Source of the DNA: Actinokineospora auranticolor
Lineage (GTDB): Bacteria; Actinomycetota; Actinomycetes; Mycobacteriales; Pseudonocardiaceae
Direction of reading: 5' to 3'
Assembly (NCBI RefSeq): GCF_002934265.1
Contig: NZ_PTIX01000008.1
Location: 62,001-126,000 of the forward strand
DNA: 64,000 nt
Made by a program: the position numbers and the translations under genes. The notes below the pieces were generated by a model that was not told the DNA's origin, ran no database searches, and saw only the letters and a list, made by a program, of their open reading frames with translations. Shown here in pieces: positions 22,812-30,549 of this stretch. Within the stretch, counting starts at the first letter, position 1. Every line of letters starts with the position of its first letter.

Positions 22812-23570
22812 ATGCCCACGAAGACCCTCCTCATCCCCACCCCCGACGGCGAGGCCGACGCGTTCGCCGCGTTCCCCGACGGTGGCCCGCACCCAGCGGT
22901 GTTGCTCTACCCCGATGCCTTCGGCCTACGGGCCGAGCTGGAGGACAAGGCGCGCGAACTGGCCGGGCACGGCTACTACGTCCTCGTCCCCAACCTCTTC
23001 TACCGCCACGGCCCGGCGCCGGTCGTCGAGCTGCCCGAACGCATCGACCAGGACTCGCGGCCCGCCCTCATCGCCAGGCTCATGCCGCTCATCGAGGCGC
23101 ACACCACCGAACGCGCCCTCCGGGACGCGGACGCGTACCTGCGTTTCCTCGCCGAGCAGGCCGAGGTCAAGCCGGGACCCGCCGCCGCGATCGGGTACTG
23201 CATGGGGGCCGCCCTCGCGCTGCGCACCGCCGCCGCGCACCCGGATCGGGTGGCCTCGGCCGCCGGGTTCCACCCCGCCGGGCTGGTCACCGACAAACCC
23301 GACAGCCCGCACCTCCTCGTCCCGACCATCGCCGCCCGGGTCCACCTCGGGCTCGCGGTCAACGACATGACGCCCGAGGCCATCGGTGTGCTCACCGGGG
23401 CCTTCGACGACGCCGGGGTCCAGCACACCACCGAGGTCTACCCCGACACCGTGCACGGCTTCACCATGTCCGACACCGCCGCGTTCAACCCCGACGCGCT
23501 GCGCAGGCACTGGGATCGACTGCTGCCGCTCCTGCGTGGTGCGCTCGTGGCGGAATCTGCTGGCGCGTAA
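22812..23570 (+). CDS. Dienelactone hydrolase family protein
   Basis: A 252-residue alpha/beta hydrolase of the dienelactone hydrolase family. HPAVLLYPDAFGLRAELEDKA is the oxyanion-hole region. GYCMGAALAL carries the nucleophilic Cys in the family's GxCxG elbow, and VYPDTVHGFT holds the catalytic His near residue 217. The acid is probably the Asp in the segment around 190-195. Length fits the family. The ATG at 22812 follows AGGAGA at ideal distance. Related enzymes open dienelactones in chlorocatechol breakdown, but many actinobacterial relatives are general esterases with unknown substrates. No aromatic-degradation genes surround it apart from a mycothiol-type isomerase 3 kb away, so the substrate is open. 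Confidence 0.85.
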   Translation: MPTKTLLIPTPDGEADAFAAFPDGGPHPAVLLYPDAFGLRAELEDKARELAGHGYYVLVPNLFYRHGPAPVVELPERIDQDSRPALIARLMPLIEAHTTERALRDADAYLRFLAEQAEVKPGPAAAIGYCMGAALALRTAAAHPDRVASAAGFHPAGLVTDKPDSPHLLVPTIAARVHLGLAVNDMTPEAIGVLTGAFDDAGVQHTTEVYPDTVHGFTMSDTAAFNPDALRRHWDRLLPLLRGALVAESAGA

Positions 23571-23718
23571 GCGAAGCAGCACGGCGGCCCGGTCGGACGC
23601 GCGGCGATTTGTCCGATCGAGCACCAACGACCCATTCCCAGTTTTGTTGCCCGACAAGGTGTTGGTAAGTCTCGCAACGTCCACCGTGGTCTAACCGCTT
23701 ACCCATCAAGGGAAACAA

Positions 23719-23730
23719 TGGTCTAGACCA
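23719..23730. promoter_or_regulatory. DasR/HutC-type GntR operator (perfect 12-bp palindrome)
   Basis: TGGTCTAGACCA is a perfect palindrome and matches the core of the DasR responsive element known from Streptomyces and related actinomycetes. A second partial match, GTGGTCTAACC, lies about 35 bases upstream (near 23687). The site is about 60 bases before the DoxX gene start, where it would overlap or neighbour a promoter. Confidence 0.6.
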
Positions 23731-23788
23731 ACGATCTTGGCTGGCTTACGCTGGTCGGAACGTCGTGGGTGGAAACGGGTGGTGGGTC

Positions 23789-24277
23789 ATGGGGCTGCGG
23801 GAGCTGTCGACGAGGGCCGCGGGTGGGGGCGGGGTCGCCGGGGTGCTGGACAACGCCGAGCGGGTGCTGGGTCGCGTCGCCATCCCCGCCCTGCGGTTCT
23901 CCCTCGGGTTGGTCTACGTCTGGTTCGGGCTGCTCAAGGTGATCGGGCAGTCGCCGGTCGCCGACCTGGTCGAGGCCAGTGTTCCGTGGGTGCGCGGTCC
24001 GTGGCTCGTGGCGGGCCTGGGCTGGGTCGAGATCGTGCTCGGCGTCGCGCTGGTGCTCGGGCGACCGCGGCGGCTGGCCCCGGCCGCCGCGGCCGTCCAC
24101 CTCATCGGGACGTTCCTGGTGTTCTTCGAGGCGCCCGGCATGGCGTTGCGGGACGGGAACGTCCTGCTGCTGAGCGCGACCGGCGAGTTCGTGCTCAAGA
24201 ACCTCGTACTGGTCTCCGCCGCGTTCGTCCTCATCGGACTCGGTGGCCGTCGACCGGCACCGGAGAATCCTTTGTAG
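23789..24277 (+). CDS. DoxX/YkgB-like membrane protein
   Basis: A roughly 162-residue integral membrane protein with four predicted helices: RFSLGLVYVWFGLLKVIG, WLVAGLGWVEIVLGVALVLG, LAPAAAAVHLIGTFLVFF and LKNLVLVSAAFVLIGLGG. The FGLLKVIG segment in the first helix and the ATGEFVLKNLVLVSAA ending are typical of the DoxX/YkgB family, whose members associate with redox or detoxification partners. I prefer the ATG at 23789 over the upstream GTG at 23765; neither has a strong ribosome binding site. A DasR-like palindrome lies upstream. The last 47 bases overlap the convergent AraC-type regulator gene. Function is not defined by sequence. Confidence 0.7.
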   Translation: MGLRELSTRAAGGGGVAGVLDNAERVLGRVAIPALRFSLGLVYVWFGLLKVIGQSPVADLVEASVPWVRGPWLVAGLGWVEIVLGVALVLGRPRRLAPAAAAVHLIGTFLVFFEAPGMALRDGNVLLLSATGEFVLKNLVLVSAAFVLIGLGGRRPAPENPL

Positions 24278-25256
24278 ACAGCGCACCGAACCGCTCGCGG
24301 TAGGCCGACGGGGTCAATCCGGTGTGGCGGCGCAACTGGGCCCGCAGGTTCGCCTCGGAGCCCAACCCGCTCGCCGCCGCGACCCGGTCGAGCCCGCGCT
24401 CGCCGCGCTCGATCAGCCTGCACGCCACCGTGACGCGCTCGGCGGTCAGCCAGGCCAGCGGGGTCGTGCCGAGCTCGGCGCGGAACCGCCGGTGCAGCGT
24501 CGCCGGGCTGGTCGCCGCGCGCCGGGCCAGGTCGGCCACCGTCAGCGGGCGGTCGAGGTGGTCGCGGGCCCAGGCCAGCAACGGGGCCAGCGAGGTGTCG
24601 ACCACCGCGGGCAGCGGCCGCTCGACGAACTGCCGCTGCGTGCCCTCCCGCCTGCCCGCGAACACCAGCCGCCTGCTGACCGCGTTGGCGATCTCCGCGC
24701 CGTGGTCGCGCTGGATCAGGTACAGGCCCAGGTCCAGCGCCGCCGCACTACCCGCCGCCGAGAGCACCGGGCCGCGGTCGCCCGTGCCGCTGTCGTCGAC
24801 GAACAGCACGTCCGGCTCCAGCCGCACCCGCGGGTACCGGCGCGCGAACTCGGCCGCCCACCGCCAGTGCGTGGTCGCCCGCCGCCCGTCCAGCACCCCC
24901 GCCTCGGCCAGGGTGAACGCGCCCGCGCAGAAGCTGACCAGCCGGGCGCCGCGCTCGGCCGCGCGCCGCACCGCCGCCAGGATCGCGGGCGACGGCGGCC
25001 GGGTCGCGTCGGGTCCGTTCTGCACGATCACGGTGTCCGCGGTGTCGGCCGCGGCGAGCCGGTGCGGGGACGACAGGGTGAACACGCCCAGGTGCATCCG
25101 GACACTCGGCGTGTCGGTGCACACGACGAAGTCGTACCAGGGCACCCCCAGTTCGGGGCGCCGCAACCCGAACAGCTCCACCGCCACCCCGGCGTCGAAG
25201 GGGTTGGCGCCGTCGTCGACGAGCAGGGCGACCCGGTGCGAGGATTCTTGCGACAT
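24231..25256 (-). CDS. GlxA-type transcriptional regulator (DJ-1/PfpI + AraC HTH)
   Basis: A 341-residue regulator. Residues 8-175 form a DJ-1/PfpI-like domain with the nucleophile-elbow pattern LVSFCAGAFTLAEAG and the downstream RRATTHW. Residues 220-320 form the AraC double helix-turn-helix (LTVADLARRAATSPATLHRRF ... AWLTAERV ... ASGLGSEANLRAQLRRHTGLTPSAYRERF). Proteins of this architecture, such as GlxA and ArgR of pseudomonads, sense small molecules and control catabolic genes. It is divergent from the cupin and RraA-like genes by about 50 bases, which makes them the natural targets. Its 3' end overlaps the DoxX gene. The ATG at 25254-25256 is the natural start. Confidence 0.9.
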   Translation of the reverse strand: MSQESSHRVALLVDDGANPFDAGVAVELFGLRRPELGVPWYDFVVCTDTPSVRMHLGVFTLSSPHRLAAADTADTVIVQNGPDATRPPSPAILAAVRRAAERGARLVSFCAGAFTLAEAGVLDGRRATTHWRWAAEFARRYPRVRLEPDVLFVDDSGTGDRGPVLSAAGSAAALDLGLYLIQRDHGAEIANAVSRRLVFAGRREGTQRQFVERPLPAVVDTSLAPLLAWARDHLDRPLTVADLARRAATSPATLHRRFRAELGTTPLAWLTAERVTVACRLIERGERGLDRVAAASGLGSEANLRAQLRRHTGLTPSAYRERFGALSTKDSPVPVDGHRVR

Positions 25257-25308
25257 GTGCGATTCCTAGCACTCGTGGCGGGGGCGGCGCACCGGGAGCA
25301 TGGGAAGC

Positions 25309-25710
25309 ATGACCCAACCGATCGACCTCTCCGCCGCGCTCGCGAGCTTCGAGCGGATCTGGAGCCCGCGCGTCGTGGCCACCGTCAACGACTACGACGT
25401 GCGCGTGGCCAAGACCAAGGGCGAGCACGTCTGGCACGTGCACAACGACACCGACGAGTTCTTCCTGGTGCTCGACGGGCAGTTGCGGATCGCGCTGCGG
25501 GAGGAGGCGGGGGAGCGGGAGGTCGTGCTGGACCGGGGGTCGCTGTTCGTCGTCCCGCGCGGGGTGTTCCACAAGCCGTCGTCGCCGGCGGGGGCATCGG
25601 TGCTGGTGGTCGAGCCGTCCGGGACGTTGTCGGTGGGTGATGAGCACGACGAGGTGCCCGACCACGTCGATGTCACCGTCGGTCACCCGCTCGCAGGCGA
25701 TGCCAGGTGA
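25309..25710 (+). CDS. Single-domain cupin protein
   Basis: A roughly 133-residue cupin. The first cupin motif is visible as EHVWHVHNDTDEFFLVLDGQ, giving the H-x-H-...-E metal ligands, and the second as GSLFVVPRGVFHKP with the last His. Length fits small RmlC-like cupins that bind one metal and act as isomerases, dioxygenases or storage proteins. I chose the ATG at 25309 because GGGAAG sits at good distance; an in-frame ATG at 25300 is possible. It is divergent from the GlxA-type regulator and its stop overlaps the GTG start of the RraA-like gene by four bases, so the two are translationally coupled. Substrate unknown. Confidence 0.8.
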   Translation: MTQPIDLSAALASFERIWSPRVVATVNDYDVRVAKTKGEHVWHVHNDTDEFFLVLDGQLRIALREEAGEREVVLDRGSLFVVPRGVFHKPSSPAGASVLVVEPSGTLSVGDEHDEVPDHVDVTVGHPLAGDAR

Positions 25711-26393
25711 ACGAGAGGTTTGCGAAGCTCACCACAGCGCACCTCACCGATGCGTGCGTGCGGCTCTGCATCGAGGTCCGTTGCGTGTCGCTGCGCACCG
25801 TTGTCCCAGGTGGTCGGGTCGCTGGCCGGGTGTTGCCCGCGCGGCACGCCGGGAGCGTCGACGTGTTCCTGGAGGCCATCGACGCGGCCGAACCGGGGGA
25901 CGTGCTGGTCGTGGACAACGGCGGACGGCTCGACCACGCCTGCGTCGGGGACCTGGTCGTGCTGGAGGCATGGGAGGCCGGGCTCGGCGGGGTGCTGGTG
26001 TGGGGGCTGCACCGCGACACCGCCGACATCGCCGCGATCGACCTGCCGGTGTTCAGCCTCGGTGCGATCCCGACCGGCCCGTTGCGCCCGGAGACCCGGT
26101 CCCCGGACGCGTTGCTGTCGGCGACCGTCGGCCCCTGGACGGTCACCGCGCGTGACGCCGTGTTCGGGGACGAGGACGGCGTCGTGTTCGTCCCCGCCGA
26201 CCGGGTCGACGACGTCCTCGGCCGCGCCGAGCGCATCCGCGACACCGAACGCGCCCAGGCCGACCGCATCCGCGCCCGGACGCCGCTGCGCGCCCAGGTC
26301 CGGTTCGCCGACTACCTGACCCGCCGCGCCGCCGACCCGGCGGTCACCTTCCGCGAGCACCTGCGGTCCGTCGGCGGGGCGATCGAGGAATGA
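25707..26393 (+). CDS. RraA-like / HMG aldolase family protein
   Basis: A 228-residue protein of the RraA/demethylmenaquinone methyltransferase-like family, whose members include 4-hydroxy-4-methyl-2-oxoglutarate and oxaloacetate aldolases as well as the RNase E inhibitor. The opening LTTAHLTDACVRL, the central GDVLVVDNGG ... ACVGDLVVLEAWEAGLGGVLVWGLHRDT and the later VFGDEDGVVFVP are family signatures; the residues after GDVLV bind the divalent metal and pyruvate moiety in aldolases. The usual Arg in a GxxRD motif is present in altered form as GLHRDT. It overlaps the cupin gene by GTGA. A catabolic aldolase role controlled by the GlxA-type regulator is plausible. No RNase E context supports the RraA function. 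Confidence 0.75.
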   Translation: MNERFAKLTTAHLTDACVRLCIEVRCVSLRTVVPGGRVAGRVLPARHAGSVDVFLEAIDAAEPGDVLVVDNGGRLDHACVGDLVVLEAWEAGLGGVLVWGLHRDTADIAAIDLPVFSLGAIPTGPLRPETRSPDALLSATVGPWTVTARDAVFGDEDGVVFVPADRVDDVLGRAERIRDTERAQADRIRARTPLRAQVRFADYLTRRAADPAVTFREHLRSVGGAIEE

Positions 26394-26447
26394 CGCCGGT
26401 GTCGGGCATGATCGTCATCAACCGAACTACGACGTTGGGGGCACCCG

Positions 26448-27089
26448 TTGACTGACATCGCCGAGGACCTGATCGCCACCGCCCGCGTCGCGGGCACCCT
26501 GCTGCGCGACCCGGCCGTGGCCGCCGCCTGGGACCGGCCCAGCGCGCTGCCCGAGTTCGGCGTCTCGGGCCTGTGCGGGCACGTGGCCAACCAGGTCCTG
26601 CTGGTGCCCGCCCTGCTCGCCGCCGACCGCCCGGTCGCCGAGACCATCCCGCTGCTGGACCACTACTCGCGGTCGCTGTGGGTCGACGCGCCGGTCGACT
26701 CGGAGATCAACACCGGCATCCGCGACGGCAGCGAGCGGATCGCCGCGGACGGTCCCGCCGAACTGTTCGCCCGCTACGACGCGACCGTCGACGAACTGGC
26801 GCGCACCCTGCCCGGGACCGACCTCACCCGGCCCGTGCAGGCCCCGTTCTGGCCGACCTGGTCCCTGACCCTGGGCGATTTCCTGATCACCCGGATCATG
26901 GAGCTGGTCGTGCACGGCGACGACCTCGCCGTCAGCGTCGACGTCCCGACCCCGGACTTCCCCGACGGCGGCCTCCGGCTGACCCTCGACCTGCTGACCG
27001 GCCTGTCGGTCCGCCGCCACGGCGCCCCCGCCGTCCTGCGGGCCTTCAGCCGCGCCGAACGCGCACCCCGGCAGATCAACGCGTTCTGA
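26448..27089 (+). CDS. Mycothiol-dependent maleylpyruvate isomerase-like (MDMPI/DinB) protein
   Basis: A 213-residue helical-bundle protein. The N terminus (LPEFGVSGLCGHVANQVLLVPALL) aligns with the DinB/MDMPI metal-binding bundle, whose first ligand is the His in CGHV. The region DFLITRIMELVVHGDDLAVSV contains the second and third ligand cluster (E-x-x-x-H), typical of MDMPI proteins. Members bind zinc and often use mycothiol, the actinobacterial thiol, in isomerisation or transfer reactions. The best start is a TTG at 26448 after a GGGGGC stretch. It is transcribed alone, separated by about 55 bases from the RraA-like gene and facing the CBS-BON gene, whose stop is one base away. Substrate unknown. 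Confidence 0.75.
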   Translation: MTDIAEDLIATARVAGTLLRDPAVAAAWDRPSALPEFGVSGLCGHVANQVLLVPALLAADRPVAETIPLLDHYSRSLWVDAPVDSEINTGIRDGSERIAADGPAELFARYDATVDELARTLPGTDLTRPVQAPFWPTWSLTLGDFLITRIMELVVHGDDLAVSVDVPTPDFPDGGLRLTLDLLTGLSVRRHGAPAVLRAFSRAERAPRQINAF

Positions 27090-27090
27090 G

Positions 27091-27795
27091 CTAGGGGCGG
27101 GGTTCGCGGGTGATGTCGACGACCATGCCCTCGGGGATGGTGACGCCGGTGTCATCCCAGGCGTAGGTCAGGCTCGAGCGCACGTCCACGACCCCGTCCA
27201 CGCGGCGGGTCAACTCGGTGATGACGTCGACCCAGCCGCGCCGCTCCACCTGACCCTCGAAGGTGACCACGCCACCCGCGACCCGGATGACCACCGTGTC
27301 GCAGGCGATGCCGAGGGCGCCGCGGAAGACGTCCTGGGCGATCTCCTCGGCGATGTCGTCATCGGCGCGGCGGAACACCGACAACAGGTCCGTCCGGCTC
27401 ACCACGCCGACCAACCCGCCGTCCTCGTCCACCACCGGCAGGCGCTTGACCCGGTGGTCGGCCATCAGCCGGGCCGCGTGGGGAACGGTCGCGTCGGCGC
27501 GCACGGTCACCGCCGGGCTGGTCATCAACTCGCCTGCGGTCGTGCCGCGAGCCCGCACGCGCTCGGCGTGGCGGCGCAGCAGGGCGGGCACGGCGTGCGG
27601 CCGTTCCCGCACGCTCTCCTTGGCCAGCAGGTCGGCCTCGGACACCACGCCGAGCACGTGCCCGTGGTGGTCCACGACCGGCAGGCCGCTCACCGCCCGG
27701 TCGGCCATGAGTCGGACCAGGTCGGCGAACCCGGTGTCGGGCGGGACCACGGCGACGTCCCGGGTCATCACGTTCTCGATCGTCCTGTGCCGCAT
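27091..27795 (-). CDS. CBS-CBS-BON domain stress protein
   Basis: A 234-residue protein with two CBS domains and a C-terminal BON domain. CBS1 runs about residues 5-65 (NVMTRDVAVVPPDTGFADLVRLM ... GLPVVDHHGHVLGVVSEADLL) and CBS2 about 90-150 (ELMTSPAVTVRADATVPHAARLM ... RLPVVDEDGGLVGVVSRTDLL). BON (160-225) shows VVIRVAGGVVTFEGQVERRGWVDVITELTRRVDGVVDV. CBS pairs bind adenine nucleotides and BON domains bind membranes or other surfaces. Proteins of this type belong to the hypoxia and dormancy (DosR/DevR) regulons of mycobacteria and streptomycetes. The ATG at 27793-27795 follows GGAGG. A DosR-like inverted repeat lies 90-122 bases upstream, so oxygen-limitation control is plausible. Confidence 0.9.
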   Translation of the reverse strand: MRHRTIENVMTRDVAVVPPDTGFADLVRLMADRAVSGLPVVDHHGHVLGVVSEADLLAKESVRERPHAVPALLRRHAERVRARGTTAGELMTSPAVTVRADATVPHAARLMADHRVKRLPVVDEDGGLVGVVSRTDLLSVFRRADDDIAEEIAQDVFRGALGIACDTVVIRVAGGVVTFEGQVERRGWVDVITELTRRVDGVVDVRSSLTYAWDDTGVTIPEGMVVDITREPRP

Positions 27796-27884
27796 GGCGT
27801 CCTCCGGTCGGTTCCGTTCGCGGTGATCCGAACGTAGGCCGACGCGCAGGCGCGGCGCTGCCGCCGTAGAGCCTGGTTCCGGTA

Positions 27885-27917
27885 CCCCGAAGGTCCCGTC
27901 CCGGTCAGGACTTCGGG
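27885..27917. promoter_or_regulatory. Inverted repeat resembling a DosR/DevR box
   Basis: CCCCGAAGGTCC and GGACTTCGGG form an inverted repeat around an 11-base centre. Read on the minus strand it contains GGGACCTTCGGGG, close to the GGGAC-N-TNCGGCCC shape of DosR/DevR-type boxes. It lies 90-122 bases upstream of the CBS-BON gene, in the expected promoter zone. The match is approximate. Confidence 0.4.
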
Positions 27918-28031
27918 TCGTCCGCGTGCCGCCACCGAGTGTCCATAGTGGTCGGACTGGTCGCGGAAGGCGAGGGTGATTGCCGTCGGCGCCGACATGG
28001 CCTGCACGAACCGCGTTGTTCGCGATAGGCG

Positions 28032-29429
28032 TCAGGGCGACCCCGAGTGCGGTCGGCCGGTGTCGTGCTCGGGTGCGGGGGCCACGCTCGCGGGTGGGGT
28101 TCGGCGGACGGTGCGCATGTGGAGGTCTTTGGGACGCAGAACTATCGCTGCCGCCGGTCGGACGCGGCTGCCTTCCGGTAACTCCAGGTCCCAGCGGGCG
28201 GTGATCGTGGCCAGGGCGAGCGCCGCCTCGATGAGGGCGAACCGGTCGCCGATGCAGCGGCGGGCACCCGCGGCGAACGGGATGAACGCCGTGCGCGGCG
28301 GTGGGGTGCGGTCGGGGGACCAGCGATGCGGGTCGAAGCGTTCGGGGTCGGGGTAGAGGTCTGGGCGGTGGTGGATGACGAAGGGGCTGTAGGCGACTGT
28401 CGTGCCCGCCTTCAGGTGGTGGCCGCCCAGGGTCGTGTCGGCGGTGAGTTCCCGGGTCAGCAGCCAGGCCGGGGCGCGTAACCGCAGGGTTTCCTGGATC
28501 ACCTGGCCGGTGTACCCGAGGTTCGGGATGTCGTCCTGGGTGGCGGGGCGTCCGGACAGGACGGAGTCGACCTCGGCCCGCAACCGCCGGGCGACGGTCG
28601 GGTGCGTGGCGATCAGGGCGTGTGCCCACGACAGCACGCTCGCGGTGGTCTCGGTGCCCGCGAGCAGGAACGCGAGCACCTGGTCGGCGATCTCGGCGTC
28701 GGACAGGGCGTCGCCGGTGTCGGGGTCGCGGGCGGCCAGCAGCGCGGACAGGAAGTCGCCGCGGTCGGTGCCGGTGGCGCGGCGTTCGGCCAGCAGGTCC
28801 TCGACCGTGCGCCGCAGGCGGGTCACCGCGCGGTCGAAGCGGCGGTTCGCGGGCAGCGGCAGCCGGGTGAGCGCGGTGGGCATGGCCATGCGGCGCAGGA
28901 CACCGGCGACGATCGCCTCCACGTCGTCGTACGCCGCGCGCACCGCGTGCTCCGGCAGCGAGTCGGAGAACAGGGTGGCGGTGAGGACGTTGAGCGTCAG
29001 CCGCGACATCTGCTCGTTGACGTCGATCGACTCCCCGTCGCGCCACGCGTCGACGACCCCGTCGATCTGCGTGGCCATCATGGCGGCGTACCCGCGCAAC
29101 CGGACCGGGCTGAACGAGGGCTGCGCCAGCCGCCGCTGCCTGCGGTGCAGGTGGTGCGGGCAGTTGCTGAGGCTGTCGCCGACCACGTCGCGGGCGCGCT
29201 CGATGAACACGCCGCCCTTGTCGTACAAGCGGTCCTCGCGGAACACCTCGTCGGCCAGGTCCGGGTCGCACACCAGCACCGCGGCCGCGGGGCCGAGCTT
29301 GATCCGGACCAGACGGTCGGGCCGCGCGGCGAGCCGGGCGAGGAACGCCAGCGGTTCGCGGGCCAGCCGCGGCGCGTGGCCGAGCAGCGGGACCGCGCCT
29401 GGGGCAAGGGGAACGGGGGATGTGTCCAT
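28032..29429 (-). CDS. Cytochrome P450
   Basis: A 465-residue P450 with all key motifs. The I-helix reads AFLLAGTETTASVLSW with the oxygen-activating acid/Thr pair, the K-helix ExxR is ETLRLRAP, the PERF-like segment is PERFDPHRW, and the heme loop FIPFAAGARRCIGDRFALIEA carries the Cys ligand. The N-terminal PLAPGAVPLLGHAPRLAREPLAFL and the overall length resemble CYP183/PtlI-like or fatty-acid-type P450s that act on terpenes or lipids. That assignment is tentative. No ferredoxin or terpene synthase is adjacent. I chose the ATG at 29427-29429; a GTG three codons upstream is also possible. It is divergent from the quinone-reductase gene. Confidence 0.9.
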   Translation of the reverse strand: MDTSPVPLAPGAVPLLGHAPRLAREPLAFLARLAARPDRLVRIKLGPAAAVLVCDPDLADEVFREDRLYDKGGVFIERARDVVGDSLSNCPHHLHRRQRRLAQPSFSPVRLRGYAAMMATQIDGVVDAWRDGESIDVNEQMSRLTLNVLTATLFSDSLPEHAVRAAYDDVEAIVAGVLRRMAMPTALTRLPLPANRRFDRAVTRLRRTVEDLLAERRATGTDRGDFLSALLAARDPDTGDALSDAEIADQVLAFLLAGTETTASVLSWAHALIATHPTVARRLRAEVDSVLSGRPATQDDIPNLGYTGQVIQETLRLRAPAWLLTRELTADTTLGGHHLKAGTTVAYSPFVIHHRPDLYPDPERFDPHRWSPDRTPPPRTAFIPFAAGARRCIGDRFALIEAALALATITARWDLELPEGSRVRPAAAIVLRPKDLHMRTVRRTPPASVAPAPEHDTGRPHSGSP

Positions 29430-29624
29430 GCGCACCACCGGGACAAAAGGGGAAGCGGAGAGGACAACCGATGTTACCTGTCGGACGTTCCCCGGCGGAA
29501 GTGTCCCAGCCGTACTTGACCTCCAGCTAAGTCGATATCCGAGACTTCACCGGGAGATCAGCCGGTCGTTACCGGCGTTCCCGGTTAACAGATGCGTCCA
29601 CAGAGTAGAGACCTGGGGGAGCCC

Positions 29625-30536
29625 ATGCGGGCGATGGCGGTGCGGACCTTCGGCGGTCCGGAGGCCTTGGAAGCGGTGGACCTGCCCATACCCGAGCCCG
29701 GTCCGGGGCAGGTGCGGGTCCGGGTGCGCGCGGCGGGCGTGCAGCCTTTCGACACGCGGGTTCGCGCCGGGTGGGCGCCGCCGTCGATCCGGTTGGTGCC
29801 GCCGGTGGTGGTCGGCAACGAGTTCGCGGGCGTGGTCGACGCGCACGGCCCCGGTGCCTCCGCCTTCCAGCCGGGTGCGGAGGTACTGGGATTCACCACT
29901 CTCGGTTGCTACGCCGAGTACGTCGTGGTCCCCGAGACGCAGATGGTGGCAAAACCGCCCGCGATGCCCTGGGAGGTCGCGGGCGGCTTCCCGGCCAACG
30001 CCCAGGGCGCCTACCAGTGCCTGTCCGGCGCGGGCATCCACGAGGGCGACACCGTCTTCGTCAACGCGGCGGCGGGCGCGTTGGGCACCTTCACGGTCCA
30101 GTTGGCCAGGGCGTGGGGTGCGTCGACCGTCATCGGCAGCGCGAGCCCGGCCAACCAGGACCACCTCCGCGCGCTCGGTGCCGTCCCGGTCGCCTACGGC
30201 CCGGGCATGGTCGACCGGGTCCGGGCGATCAGCGACCGGGTGGACGCGGCGGTCGACCTGCACGGCGTCGACGGGTTGCGGGCCGCGGTCGCGCTGGTCG
30301 CCGACCGCCGCCGCATCCGGACCATGGTCGACGACGACGCCGCCACCGAACTCGGCGTCCCGCTCGTCGAGCCGGGCCGTTCGGCCGCGCGCCTGACCGA
30401 GCTGTGCGCGCTGTGGGAGCAAGGGCGCATAAAGGTCCACATCAGACACTCGTACCCGCTGGACCGCGCCGCCGACGCGCACCGCGGCAGCGAGACCGGG
30501 CACGGGCGCGGCAAGATCGTGCTCACCGTCGACTGA
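29625..30536 (+). CDS. Zinc-independent MDR-family quinone oxidoreductase (Qor-like)
   Basis: A 303-residue medium-chain reductase. The N terminus MRAMAVRTFGGPEALEAVDLPIPEPGPGQVRVRVRAAGVQPFD is typical of NADPH:quinone reductases. The cofactor-binding segment is AAAGALGTFTVQLARAWGASTVIGSAS, where AAAGALG stands for the usual AAAGGVG. Catalytic zinc ligands of alcohol dehydrogenases are absent. The C-terminal segment HIRHSYPLDRAADAHRGSETGHGRGKIVLTV is the family end motif. The ATG at 29625 follows GGGGGAG, so the 11-residue upstream extension is rejected. It lies 13 bases from the MFS gene and probably shares its transcript. Substrate unknown. Confidence 0.9.
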   Translation: MRAMAVRTFGGPEALEAVDLPIPEPGPGQVRVRVRAAGVQPFDTRVRAGWAPPSIRLVPPVVVGNEFAGVVDAHGPGASAFQPGAEVLGFTTLGCYAEYVVVPETQMVAKPPAMPWEVAGGFPANAQGAYQCLSGAGIHEGDTVFVNAAAGALGTFTVQLARAWGASTVIGSASPANQDHLRALGAVPVAYGPGMVDRVRAISDRVDAAVDLHGVDGLRAAVALVADRRRIRTMVDDDAATELGVPLVEPGRSAARLTELCALWEQGRIKVHIRHSYPLDRAADAHRGSETGHGRGKIVLTVD

Positions 30537-30549
30537 GGAACCCGCGGAC

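Noticed and set aside
29516-29541. TTGACC...TATCCG as a promoter for the quinone reductase
   Set aside because: The spacing is only 14 bases, too short for a standard promoter.
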